From Candidatus Egerieicola pullicola (GTDB lineage Bacteria; Bacillota; Clostridia; Oscillospirales; Ruminococcaceae), in NCBI GenBank assembly GCA_018712465.1, contig DVGY01000087.1, forward strand, positions 1 through 16,602: a DNA stretch of 16,602 bases, in the 5' to 3' direction. Position 1 is the first letter of the stretch, and each line of letters begins with the position of its first letter. Below, one piece after another: positions 5,936 to 12,382 of the stretch. The translations under genes were made by a program, and so were the position numbers. The notes under the pieces were generated by a model. The model was not told the origin of the DNA. It was given only the letters and a program-made list of their open reading frames with translations, and did not search any database.

Positions 5936-7024
5936 ATGAAAAAAATCATCCTCACCGGGGACCGCCCCACCGGAAAACTCCACATCGGCCATTACGTAGG
6001 TTCCCTGCGCCGGCGGGTGGAACTGCAAAATGCCGGAGATTACGATCAAATGTACGTGATGATCGCCGACGCTCAGGCCCTCACAGACAATGCCGACCAT
6101 CCGGAAAAGGTGCGGCAGAACATCGTCCAGGTGGCCCTGGATTACCTGTCTTGCGGATTGGACCCCAACAAGATTACCATCTTTATCCAGTCTTTGGTAC
6201 CCCAGCTCACTGAGCTGAGCTTTTACTATATGAATTTGGTCACCGTCTCCCGGCTGCAGCGAAATCCTACGGTGAAGAGCGAAATTAAAATGCGGGATTT
6301 TGAAGCCAGCATTCCGGTGGGCTTTTTCACCTATCCCATCAGCCAGGCAGCGGACATTACGGCGTTTCACGCCACCATCGTTCCTGCCGGGGAGGACCAA
6401 AAGCCCATGGTGGAACAGACCAATGAAATTGTCCGGAAATTCAACGCAACCTATGGGGAAACCCTTACCGAAGCTCAGATCTTGCTGCCGGAAAACCAGG
6501 CCTGCCTGCGCCTGCCTGGCACCGATGGAAAAGCGAAAATGAGCAAAAGCCTGGGCAACTGCATCTACCTTTCCGATTCTCCCGAAGAGGTGCGGCAGAA
6601 GGTGATGAACATGTTTACCGATCCCACTCACCTGAAGGTGTCCGACCCCGGCCACATCGAAGGCAACACGGTCTTTACCTATCTGGATGCCTTCTGCAAA
6701 GACGAGCATTTTGCTCAGTTCTGCCCGGATTACCAGAACCTGGATGAGATGAAGGCCCACTATCAGCGGGGCGGCTTGGGGGACGTGAAGGTGAAGAAGT
6801 TCCTCAATGCGGTGATTCAGTCCGAATTGGAACCCATCCGTCAGCGCCGGGCGCAGTATGAAGCGGACATTCCCTTTGTGTTGGAGATGCTGAAAACCGG
6901 AAGCGAAAAAGCGGCTCAGGTGGCTCAAAAAACATTGGACGAAGTTCGGGCTGCGATGAAGTTGAATTACTTTGACACCGATGAATTTGCCCAAGAACAG
7001 TTAGCCCTGTTTTCCAAATCCTAA
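5936..7024 (+). CDS. trpS: Tryptophanyl-tRNA synthetase
   Basis: Charges tRNA-Trp with tryptophan in the cytoplasm; class I synthetase, active as a dimer in this family. The 362 residues are slightly longer than the common bacterial TrpRS of about 330. HIGH is at 16-19 in GDRPTGKLHIGHYVGSL and KMSKS at 201-205 in GKAKMSKSLGN. MIADAQALTD (42-51) and FFTYPISQAADITAF (130-144) belong to the active-site core, and AGEDQ (151-155) is the adenine-site motif. The ATG follows a purine-rich AAGGAAGGAA with about 8-nt spacing. The gene is single, and its stop codon lies 17 nt before the -35 of the downstream ATPase promoter. A strong T-run terminator is not visible after it. Confidence 0.97.
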   Translation: MKKIILTGDRPTGKLHIGHYVGSLRRRVELQNAGDYDQMYVMIADAQALTDNADHPEKVRQNIVQVALDYLSCGLDPNKITIFIQSLVPQLTELSFYYMNLVTVSRLQRNPTVKSEIKMRDFEASIPVGFFTYPISQAADITAFHATIVPAGEDQKPMVEQTNEIVRKFNATYGETLTEAQILLPENQACLRLPGTDGKAKMSKSLGNCIYLSDSPEEVRQKVMNMFTDPTHLKVSDPGHIEGNTVFTYLDAFCKDEHFAQFCPDYQNLDEMKAHYQRGGLGDVKVKKFLNAVIQSELEPIRQRRAQYEADIPFVLEMLKTGSEKAAQVAQKTLDEVRAAMKLNYFDTDEFAQEQLALFSKS

Positions 7025-7041
7025 ACTTTTTCAAAACAGGG
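7005..7041. repeat. 9-bp inverted repeat spanning the trpS stop codon
   Basis: CCCTGTTTT (7005-7013) and AAAACAGGG (7033-7041) are exact inverted copies 19 nt apart. The right arm touches the -35 box of the ATPase promoter. No T-run follows, so it is not a standard intrinsic terminator. A further CCCTGT (7074-7079) lies just after the -10 box. Confidence 0.7.
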
Positions 7042-7071
7042 TTGACAGCTCCCAAAAGAATATGGTATCAT
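7042..7071 (+). promoter_or_regulatory. Promoter of the riboswitch-ATPase transcript
   Basis: A perfect TTGACA (7042-7047), an 18-bp spacer and TATCAT (7066-7071) preceded by TGG. Transcription should begin near 7078, immediately before the first helix of the riboswitch. Confidence 0.88.
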
Positions 7072-7080
7072 TTCCCTGTC

Positions 7081-7178
7081 ATAAAAGGGAGTAGCGCCGG
7101 TTTTGCCGGAGCAAGTTGCGTCAATACACGGTTTTCCTTGGAGAAAACCCGCACTGCTTGAAACAGCGAGACTTTTAT
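7081..7178 (+). promoter_or_regulatory. yybP-ykoY family manganese riboswitch aptamer
   Basis: Sequence and fold match the yybP-ykoY class, known to sense Mn2+. Helix P1 is ATAAAAG (7081-7087) with CTTTTAT (7172-7178). It is followed by the conserved GGGAGTAGC loop (7087-7095) and a CCGG-TTTTG-CCGG hairpin (7097-7109). A CAAG/CTTG helix (7112-7115 with 7157-7160) follows, and the conserved GCGTCAATAC segment is at 7118-7127. The distal hairpin is GGTTTTC/GAAAACC (7130-7149). The element ends in GCGAGAC, as in other members. It lies directly upstream of a P-type cation ATPase, one of the classic targets of this riboswitch. Confidence 0.93.
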
Positions 7179-7223
7179 CACAGAACCCCAAGGGGTATTT
7201 CTGTGGTAAAGGTCTCTTTTTTT
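7168..7223 (+). terminator. Riboswitch-controlled terminator (expression platform)
   Basis: GAGACTTTTATCACAGAA (7168-7185) pairs with its counterpart ending in GGTCTC at 7216 over about 18 bp, with two G-U pairs, and is followed by seven Ts (7217-7223). The left arm shares CTTTTAT (7172-7178) with aptamer helix P1, so the two cannot form together. The layout predicts an ON switch: Mn2+ holds P1, blocks the terminator and lets the ATPase be made. Confidence 0.92.
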
Positions 7224-7280
7224 CGTGGAAACGGGGCAAACTCTTTGTGATAACCAAAAAAGGAAACGGAGTGAAGTTGG

Positions 7281-9869
7281 ATGAAACAGGATTGGAACTG
7301 TTCGGCTCAGGAGCTGTTTGATAAGCTGGACAGCGGTCAGTCCGGTCTGAGCCAGGCCCAGGTGGAAGCCCACCAGCAGGTCCATGGCTTGAACCAACTG
7401 CAGGAAAAGAAAAAGAAAAGCGTCTTTATGGTGTTTCTGTCCCAGTTTGCGGATATGCTGGTGATCGTGCTGCTGGTGGCGGCGCTGATCAGTATGGTAA
7501 CCGGCAATTTGGAGAGCACCCTGGTCATTTTGGCGGTGCTGATTATGAACGCCGTATTGGGCACAGTCCAGCACGTGAAGGCGGAGAAATCCCTGGAAGG
7601 GCTGAAAGCTATGTCCGCCCCCAACGCCCGGGTGCTGCGGGATGGCAAGGAAATGAGCATCCCCTCCAAGGAAGTTACCGTTGGGGACATTGTACTGCTG
7701 GAAGCCGGAGACTTGGTGCCTGCCGACGGGCGGATCATTGAAAGCGCCAGCTTGAAAGTGAATGAAAGCGCCCTTACCGGGGAAAGTGAAGGGGTAGAAA
7801 AGACCGACCAGGTCCTCACCGAAGAAAACCCCGCCTTGGGCGACCGGAAAAATATGGCCTATTCCAGTTCTTTGGTGTTGTACGGCCGGGGCAAACTGTT
7901 GGTCATCGCCGTAGGTATGGGCACTGAAATCGGCAAGATCGCTTCTTTGATGGAACAGACCAAGGAACGTCAGACCCCCCTGCAAAAAACCCTGGACCAG
8001 TTTTCTAAAAAGCTGTCCATCGGCATTATGATTGTCTGTCTGGCGGTGTTTGTCATTAACCTGTTCCATGGCATGAACTGGCTGGACTCCCTGCTCTTTG
8101 CTGTGGCGTTGGCGGTAGCGGCGATTCCGGAAGCTCTGTCCTCCATCGTCACCATTGCCTTGGCTATCGGCACCAGTAAGATGGCAAAGCAGCACGCCAT
8201 TATGAAAAAGCTGCAAGCGGTGGAAGGTTTGGGCTGTGTGTCGGTGATCTGCTCCGATAAGACCGGTACCCTGACCCAGAACCGCATGACTGTCACTGAC
8301 AGCTATGCGTTGGATAAATCCCAGAAGAATCTGCTGATGGAAGCCTCTGTCCTCTGCAACGACAGTTATGTGGATGAGGAAAAGGAACTGGGCGACCCCA
8401 CCGAAACCGCTTTGAAACAGTGGTACCGTCGGGAACGCCCGGATTTGGACGCTTTCCTGGCCGCTCACCCCAAGGTGTTTGAACTGCCCTTTGACTCCGA
8501 TCGGAAGCTGATGAGCGTACTGGTGGAGCTGGATGGCAAAATGCAGATGTTTACCAAAGGCGCCGTGGACGTAATGTCCGCCCGGATCACCCAGATCGAA
8601 GAACAGGGCCAATGTCGTCCGGTGACCCAGCAGGATCTGGAACAGATCGCTTCCGCCAACCAGGCTTTTTCGGAACAAGGACTGCGGGTGCTCTGCTTCG
8701 GCTACCGGGAAGTGGCTGGGGACACCCTGACCTTGGAGGATGAAACCGACTTTACCTTCTTGGGCTTGGTGGCTATGATGGACCCGCCCCGTCCGGAAAG
8801 TAAGCAGGCGGTGGCGGACTGCATCCGCGCCGGCATTAAGCCGGTGATGATTACCGGTGACCACGTCACCACCGCTTCTGCTATTGCTTCTCAGATCGGC
8901 ATTCTCCAAGAAGGGGATCGTGCTATTACCGGCGCTGAACTGGACGCCATGAGCGATGAAGAATTGGCGGAAAACCTGGAGCAGATTTCTGTGTATGCCC
9001 GGGTGAGCCCGGAGCATAAAATCCGTATTGTTCAGCAGTGGCAGGCCAAACACCGCTATGTGGCTATGACCGGTGACGGAGTCAACGATGCTCCCGCTTT
9101 GAAGCAGGCGGACGTAGGTGTGGCCATGGGTATCACCGGCACTGAAGTCAGCAAGGATGCCGCCAGCATGATCCTCACCGACGACAACTTTGCTACCATC
9201 GTCCAGGCGGTGGCCAATGGCCGTGCGGTGTACCAGAACATTAAAAACGCCATTAAGTTTTTGCTGTCGGGCAACGCTGCCGGTATCCTCTGTGTGCTGT
9301 TCTGCTCCATTGCTGGACTGGTACAGCCCTTCACCACGGTACAGCTGCTGTTCATCAACCTGCTCACTGACAGTCTCCCTGCTTTGGCCATCGCCATGGA
9401 ACCGGGCAACCGGGATCTGCTGGGCCAGAAACCCCGGGACAGCCGGGAAAGCCTGCTCACCAAGGATTTCCTTCGGGACGTAGGTTTGCAGGGCGTGCTG
9501 ATCGCTATCGCCACCATGTGCGCCTTCTTCTTTGGACTGCAAACCAGCCCGGAGGTGGCCTGCACTATGTCCTTTGCCACGATCTGCCTGGCTCGTTTGT
9601 GGTACGGCTTCTGCTGTCGGGGCAATCAGTCCCTGGTGCGGCTGGGCTTCTTGACCAATAAGTACAGCATCGGCGCCTTCCTGTTGGGAGCTGCCTTGCT
9701 GGCCTGCGTGCTGCTGATCCCCGGCTTGGAAGGGCTATTTGACGTGGCTGGCCTGGCCGGTGTGCATTTTGGCGTCATTGTAGGCTTCTCCATCATTCCT
9801 TCCATCATTGTTCAGATTTGGCGTTTGATCACCGAAGCGATAAAGAGCCGGAAGGAAAAGAAACAGTAA
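7281..9869 (+). CDS. P-type cation-transporting ATPase (PMCA-like, probably Mn2+/Ca2+ efflux)
   Basis: An 862-residue membrane ATPase that should export a divalent cation using ATP. It has an N-terminal cation-ATPase domain and TGES at 166-169 (actuator). The M4 motif is PEALSS at 283-288 and phosphorylation Asp326 lies in CSDKTGTLTQN. KGAVD at 426 marks the nucleotide-binding domain, with MITGDHVTTA (523-532) and MTGDGVNDAPALKQADVG (596-613) after it. M5 carries FLLSGNAAG and M6 carries NLLTDSLPA. Asn665, Glu284, Asn693 and Asp697 are ion-ligand candidates. M5 lacks the glutamate of SERCA site I, consistent with a single-site pump. The usual PEGLP of Ca2+ pumps is PEALS here. With the manganese riboswitch upstream, manganese export is the best guess, though calcium cannot be excluded. 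Start chosen at ATG 7281 with GGAG about 10 nt upstream. Confidence 0.94.
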   Translation: MKQDWNCSAQELFDKLDSGQSGLSQAQVEAHQQVHGLNQLQEKKKKSVFMVFLSQFADMLVIVLLVAALISMVTGNLESTLVILAVLIMNAVLGTVQHVKAEKSLEGLKAMSAPNARVLRDGKEMSIPSKEVTVGDIVLLEAGDLVPADGRIIESASLKVNESALTGESEGVEKTDQVLTEENPALGDRKNMAYSSSLVLYGRGKLLVIAVGMGTEIGKIASLMEQTKERQTPLQKTLDQFSKKLSIGIMIVCLAVFVINLFHGMNWLDSLLFAVALAVAAIPEALSSIVTIALAIGTSKMAKQHAIMKKLQAVEGLGCVSVICSDKTGTLTQNRMTVTDSYALDKSQKNLLMEASVLCNDSYVDEEKELGDPTETALKQWYRRERPDLDAFLAAHPKVFELPFDSDRKLMSVLVELDGKMQMFTKGAVDVMSARITQIEEQGQCRPVTQQDLEQIASANQAFSEQGLRVLCFGYREVAGDTLTLEDETDFTFLGLVAMMDPPRPESKQAVADCIRAGIKPVMITGDHVTTASAIASQIGILQEGDRAITGAELDAMSDEELAENLEQISVYARVSPEHKIRIVQQWQAKHRYVAMTGDGVNDAPALKQADVGVAMGITGTEVSKDAASMILTDDNFATIVQAVANGRAVYQNIKNAIKFLLSGNAAGILCVLFCSIAGLVQPFTTVQLLFINLLTDSLPALAIAMEPGNRDLLGQKPRDSRESLLTKDFLRDVGLQGVLIAIATMCAFFFGLQTSPEVACTMSFATICLARLWYGFCCRGNQSLVRLGFLTNKYSIGAFLLGAALLACVLLIPGLEGLFDVAGLAGVHFGVIVGFSIIPSIIVQIWRLITEAIKSRKEKKQ

Positions 9870-9879
9870 ATAAAAAATT

Positions 9880-9910
9880 CTCCCGTCGGAAATCCCGGCG
9901 GGAGTTTTTT
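9880..9910. terminator. Bidirectional terminator after the ATPase gene
   Basis: CTCCCGTCGG (9880-9889) pairs with CCGGCGGGAG (9895-9904). TTTTTT follows on the plus strand and AATTTTTTATTT on the minus strand, serving the ATPase and the convergent DUF1349 gene. Confidence 0.92.
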
Positions 9911-9931
9911 GTTGATATTTTTGTTTGGTGT

Positions 9932-10522
9932 TTACTGATGGGCGTTCCAGGCGCAAGGTCCAATCTCCATCTGAGAAAACTCTGCTTGAAAGCTGGATTC
10001 TTCCGGGCTGCAGGCATAGACGCCAAAGGAGATTTCTCCGGCTCCTTCCCACAGATGACAGATCCGCATCTGGGCAAATTCCACTCCGTCCCCACTGCAC
10101 TCTATGCAGTAGTCGCTGCCCCGGCGGCTGAGCCGGTACCACATCTCCTTGACTCCGGCGGGAATGTCGGTGGTGGCCCAGTCGGAATAGCCGTGGTTGG
10201 TCACTACACTGCCCAATCGTTGGAATCTTTCATTTTCGTACTCAATGGAGGCCTTTAACCAGTTTTCACTGTCCAGGTACAGAGCCACCCCGCATTGGTC
10301 AAACCGCACTTTGCTGTCAAATCTGGTCTTGACGGTGAAGGAAAAGTAAGGCTCTGAGGTTTTGGTTTGCAGCACCGGAGCGGAATCGTTTTGGAATCCG
10401 TAGTAGGTCCGCTGCCAAAGATCGGTGTGCGGCTGGGTGGTGAGGATGACTTTGTCCCGGGTAATTTCCACCTGATCTGGTTTACGGGTCCATACCAATG
10501 GCTGTTTGAGAAATTCTGTCAT
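9932..10522 (-). CDS. DUF1349 family protein (concanavalin-like fold)
   Basis: A 196-residue soluble protein resembling the DUF1349/YesU family: an early TDLWQRTYYGFQND motif (about 34-47), a central RFDQCGVALYLDSENWLKASIEYEN, and SVVTNHGYSDWAT (104-116), all typical for that family. The fold is a beta jelly roll like lectins and glycan-binding proteins; no catalytic role is established. No signal peptide is seen, so it should act in the cytoplasm. It lies 10 nt downstream of the flavoprotein gene and forms a two-gene operon with it. AAGGAA precedes the ATG by about 6 nt. Confidence 0.87.
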   Translation of the reverse strand: MTEFLKQPLVWTRKPDQVEITRDKVILTTQPHTDLWQRTYYGFQNDSAPVLQTKTSEPYFSFTVKTRFDSKVRFDQCGVALYLDSENWLKASIEYENERFQRLGSVVTNHGYSDWATTDIPAGVKEMWYRLSRRGSDYCIECSGDGVEFAQMRICHLWEGAGEISFGVYACSPEESSFQAEFSQMEIGPCAWNAHQ

Positions 10523-10532
10523 AGCGCTTTCC

Positions 10533-10928
10533 TTATAATTGAATCACTTTGGGATCAGCGGTAAAGGAATAGATGGTAGCGGTGCCTTTGGTGAAGGCAA
10601 ATACCACCATCAGACCATCGTCTACGGTGTACATGGACTGTAAAGCTGCCCGGTTAGCTTCCATCATAGCAACTCGGGCTTCCCGGCGCTCATCCAATTG
10701 GACTTCGCCTTCCAGCCGCATCCAGGTGCCTTTGTACATTCCGCAGATTTCCACCTTGGGATTTTTCAGCATCTGTTGGTATACTTTTTTCTGATTGTTT
10801 GTGACGATGTACAGCTTGCCCTCAAATTCGCATACCGCACCGAAGGGCCGGACATGGGGCTGATTCCCCTCACTGGTGGCCAGGTAAAAGGTGCCACAGG
10901 ATTTTAAATACTCTACGATTTCGTTCAT
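10533..10928 (-). CDS. Pyridoxamine 5'-phosphate oxidase family (split-barrel) protein
   Basis: A 131-residue split-barrel protein of the PNPOx-like superfamily, which usually binds FMN or a related cofactor. The opening LKSCGTFYLATSEGNQPHVRPFGAV, the strand FEGKLYIVTNNQKKVYQQMLKNPKVEICGM, and WMRLEGEVQLDE give the characteristic order of this family. It is much shorter than true PdxH and is more likely a small flavin reductase-like or stress protein; the substrate is unknown. AAAGGAAG lies about 9 nt before ATG 10928. First gene of the operon with DUF1349, divergent from the HxlR regulator, which probably controls it. Confidence 0.88.
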   Translation of the reverse strand: MNEIVEYLKSCGTFYLATSEGNQPHVRPFGAVCEFEGKLYIVTNNQKKVYQQMLKNPKVEICGMYKGTWMRLEGEVQLDERREARVAMMEANRAALQSMYTVDDGLMVVFAFTKGTATIYSFTADPKVIQL

Positions 10929-10955
10929 GGTTCTTCTTCCTTTCTAAATCAGCCC

Positions 10956-10984
10956 TTGCAATTGGGCCGGCTTTCAGGTATTAT
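10956..10984 (+). promoter_or_regulatory. Promoter of the HxlR gene
   Basis: TTGCAA (10956-10961), a 17-bp spacer and TATTAT (10979-10984). Its -10 overlaps the -10 of the divergent operon, so RNA polymerase cannot sit at both at once. Confidence 0.62.
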
Positions 10985-11010
10985 AATATCATATAGGAGC
11001 AAAAACACAA
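10980..11010 (-). promoter_or_regulatory. Promoter of the flavoprotein-DUF1349 operon
   Basis: Minus-strand TATAAT at 10985-10980 (or TATTAT at 10988-10983) with TTGTGT at 11010-11005 as a possible -35. Spacing is 19 or 16 bp depending on which -10 is used. Confidence 0.6.
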
Positions 11011-11024
11011 GTACGATATTTTTT

Positions 11025-11036
11025 GATACCAGTATC
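11025..11036. promoter_or_regulatory. Candidate HxlR operator palindrome
   Basis: GATACCAGTATC contains exact inverted arms GATAC and GTATC around CA. It lies between the divergent start regions, within the leader of the HxlR gene and about 15 bp upstream of the -35 of the divergent operon. The placement fits autoregulation, but binding is inferred. Confidence 0.5.
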
Positions 11037-11052
11037 AGAAAGGAACGTATCC

Positions 11053-11397
11053 ATGGCAAAAAAGGAACTATTTGGCCGTTGTCCCTATGTCACCGCCCAA
11101 AAGGTGCTTACCGGCAAGTGGTCCATGTATTTGCTGTATCTGCTTTCCAATGGCCCTGTGCGGTTTAATGAGCTTCAGCGGCGAATGCCGGAAGAGATGA
11201 CCCACACTACCCTTTCCCGGCAATTGAAAGCTCTGGAACAAGAGGGACTGATTGTTCGTCGGGAATATCAGCAGATTCCTCCGAAGGTGGAGTACAGCCT
11301 CAGTGAAATTGGGGAAAAGTTTAAATCGGTGCTGGCAGAATTGGAACTGTGGGGAGAAGAATATATCCGGTACCTGAACACGAAAAAGCTCTCGTGA
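11053..11397 (+). CDS. HxlR-family winged-helix transcriptional regulator
   Basis: A 114-residue DNA-binding regulator of the HxlR family. The family opening Cys-Pro (Cys10 in FGRCPYVTAQKVLTGKWS) leads into the winged helix: WSMYLLYLLSNGPVRFNELQRRMPEEMTHTTLSRQLKALEQEGLIVRREY (23-72), then a wing and TPxG-like YSLSEIGEKF. In relatives such as YodB and HypR, this N-terminal cysteine senses electrophiles or thiol oxidants; whether it does so here is unknown. ATG 11053 has AAGGAA 8 nt upstream. An in-frame TTG 30 nt earlier lacks a good site. Divergent from the flavoprotein operon, the normal arrangement for a local HxlR regulator. Confidence 0.93.
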   Translation: MAKKELFGRCPYVTAQKVLTGKWSMYLLYLLSNGPVRFNELQRRMPEEMTHTTLSRQLKALEQEGLIVRREYQQIPPKVEYSLSEIGEKFKSVLAELELWGEEYIRYLNTKKLS

Positions 11398-11403
11398 GTA
11401 ATC

Positions 11404-11439
11404 AAAAAGCCCTTCCTCGCTATTTACAGCAGGGAAGGG
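11404..11439 (-). terminator. Terminator of the rlmA operon, possibly shared with HxlR
   Basis: Minus-strand arms at 11439-11432 and 11417-11410 (CCCTTCCC-type with one G-U) are followed by CTTTTTGAT. In the plus direction only GGGTTTGATT follows, so it is stronger for the minus-strand operon. Confidence 0.75.
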
Positions 11440-11450
11440 TTTGATTCTGT

Positions 11451-11816
11451 TTAACAGCATTTTCCGCATCCAACGCAGTTGGTACAGTGGGGATTGTCCG
11501 GCAGCTTGCCTGCCCAGTGCTCCCAACGCAGGGGAGTGGCAAGGGGAAAGGAAAAGGTTCCCTGTAATCCAGACAGGACAGCGGTTTCGCCTTTGATTTC
11601 CAACACCAACGGCCGGATGGAGATTTGATCCGGATTCATGCAGCTCTGCACCAGCACCGGATGGATGGGTTGAGGCAGTCCTTTTGCCGGAACCCAGAAT
11701 TGGATGGTGTAGGTGGTGAGGCGAAAGCCGGTTTCGGTCTGCTCCACCTGATCCGCCGGGGAGCCGTATCCGGCTTGGGAAAGGGGAAGTTCTCCCCAGG
11801 GAGTGACGACAGTCAT
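11451..11816 (-). CDS. Small protein of unknown function with C-terminal five-cysteine tail
   Basis: I do not recognise this 121-residue protein. ATG 11816 overlaps the stop of the preceding flavoprotein gene as ATGA, which implies translational coupling and sets the start. The body (1-105) is predicted to be mainly beta structure with many prolines and no membrane helix. The extreme C-terminus, HCTNCVGCGKCC, holds Cys111, 114, 117, 120 and 121. Three CxxC steps followed by CC look like an iron-sulfur or other metal-binding tail. Cys59 is the only other cysteine. Its coupling to an iron-sulfur flavoprotein suggests a redox or metal-related partner role, but that is inference. A longer overlapping frame exists upstream but reads through the flavoprotein gene in the wrong frame. 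Confidence 0.8.
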   Translation of the reverse strand: MTVVTPWGELPLSQAGYGSPADQVEQTETGFRLTTYTIQFWVPAKGLPQPIHPVLVQSCMNPDQISIRPLVLEIKGETAVLSGLQGTFSFPLATPLRWEHWAGKLPDNPHCTNCVGCGKCC

Positions 11817-12361
11817 AACTCTGCCCCCAGGCGGTAGGCCCGCTGCATCAGTTCTCCTTCCGGAGACAGGTCGCTGTTGCCGCCCACATTGATGGTGCCG
11901 GCCAATTCCAGCCCTTTGGAGGTGAGACATTGGTTGTACCAGGCGTAGGTGGGTTGGTATTTGGGGTAACCTTCCGGGGCGCCTTGGGAAAAGACGGTAA
12001 TCAGCTTTTTCCCCGCAGGGAGACGGTTGGTGTGGTCGGCGTTGGTCATGCAGTACAGCCGGTTTAAAAAGGCGATCATCTGTCCGCTGACCTGGGAATA
12101 GTAGTTGGGGGCGCTGACCAGCAGGGCGTCCGCTTGATGCAGTGCGGAGAGCACCGGAGTCAAGCCGTCTTTTTGGATGCAGTCCCGGCCCATTTTCCGG
12201 CAGGCGCCGCAGCCCAGACATCCCTTGAAGTCTAATTCGTTGATGTGGTATTCCACCACCTGGTATCCGGCGCTTTTGGCTCCGGCAATGACCTGGTTGG
12301 CCACTTGGTGGGAGACACTGCCCGGACGGGTGCTTCCCAATACAGCTAACAGTGTTTTCAT
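11813..12361 (-). CDS. Iron-sulfur flavoprotein / NADPH-dependent FMN reductase family
   Basis: A 182-residue flavodoxin-fold protein. The FMN phosphate loop is GSTRPGSVSH (9-18) and a second flavin-contact loop is SAPNYYSQVSGQM (about 83-95). A compact cysteine motif, C48-x2-C51-x2-C54-x6-C61 in KGCLGCGACRKMGRDC, matches the 4Fe-4S site of archaeal and clostridial iron-sulfur flavoproteins. The expected role is cytoplasmic electron transfer or reduction of quinones, oxygen species or other small acceptors; the natural donor is not identifiable. GGAGG lies 7 nt before ATG 12361. It starts 21 nt after rlmA and overlaps the next gene by ATGA. Confidence 0.92.
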   Translation of the reverse strand: MKTLLAVLGSTRPGSVSHQVANQVIAGAKSAGYQVVEYHINELDFKGCLGCGACRKMGRDCIQKDGLTPVLSALHQADALLVSAPNYYSQVSGQMIAFLNRLYCMTNADHTNRLPAGKKLITVFSQGAPEGYPKYQPTYAWYNQCLTSKGLELAGTINVGGNSDLSPEGELMQRAYRLGAEL

Positions 12362-12382
12362 TGCAATTCCTCCAACGTAAAA

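Noticed and set aside
5888..6994. 368-codon minus-strand frame opposite trpS
   Set aside because: Antisense shadow; the plus strand has HIGH and KMSKS motifs.
7068..9542. 824-codon minus-strand open frame opposite the P-type ATPase
   Set aside because: The composition (very rich in His, Gln, Gly) is typical of an antisense shadow, no ribosome site fits, and the plus strand encodes an unmistakable ATPase.
11817..12221. N-terminal extension of the Cys-tail protein frame
   Set aside because: This part reads the flavoprotein gene in another frame and looks random; the ATGA overlap at 11816-11813 defines the real start.
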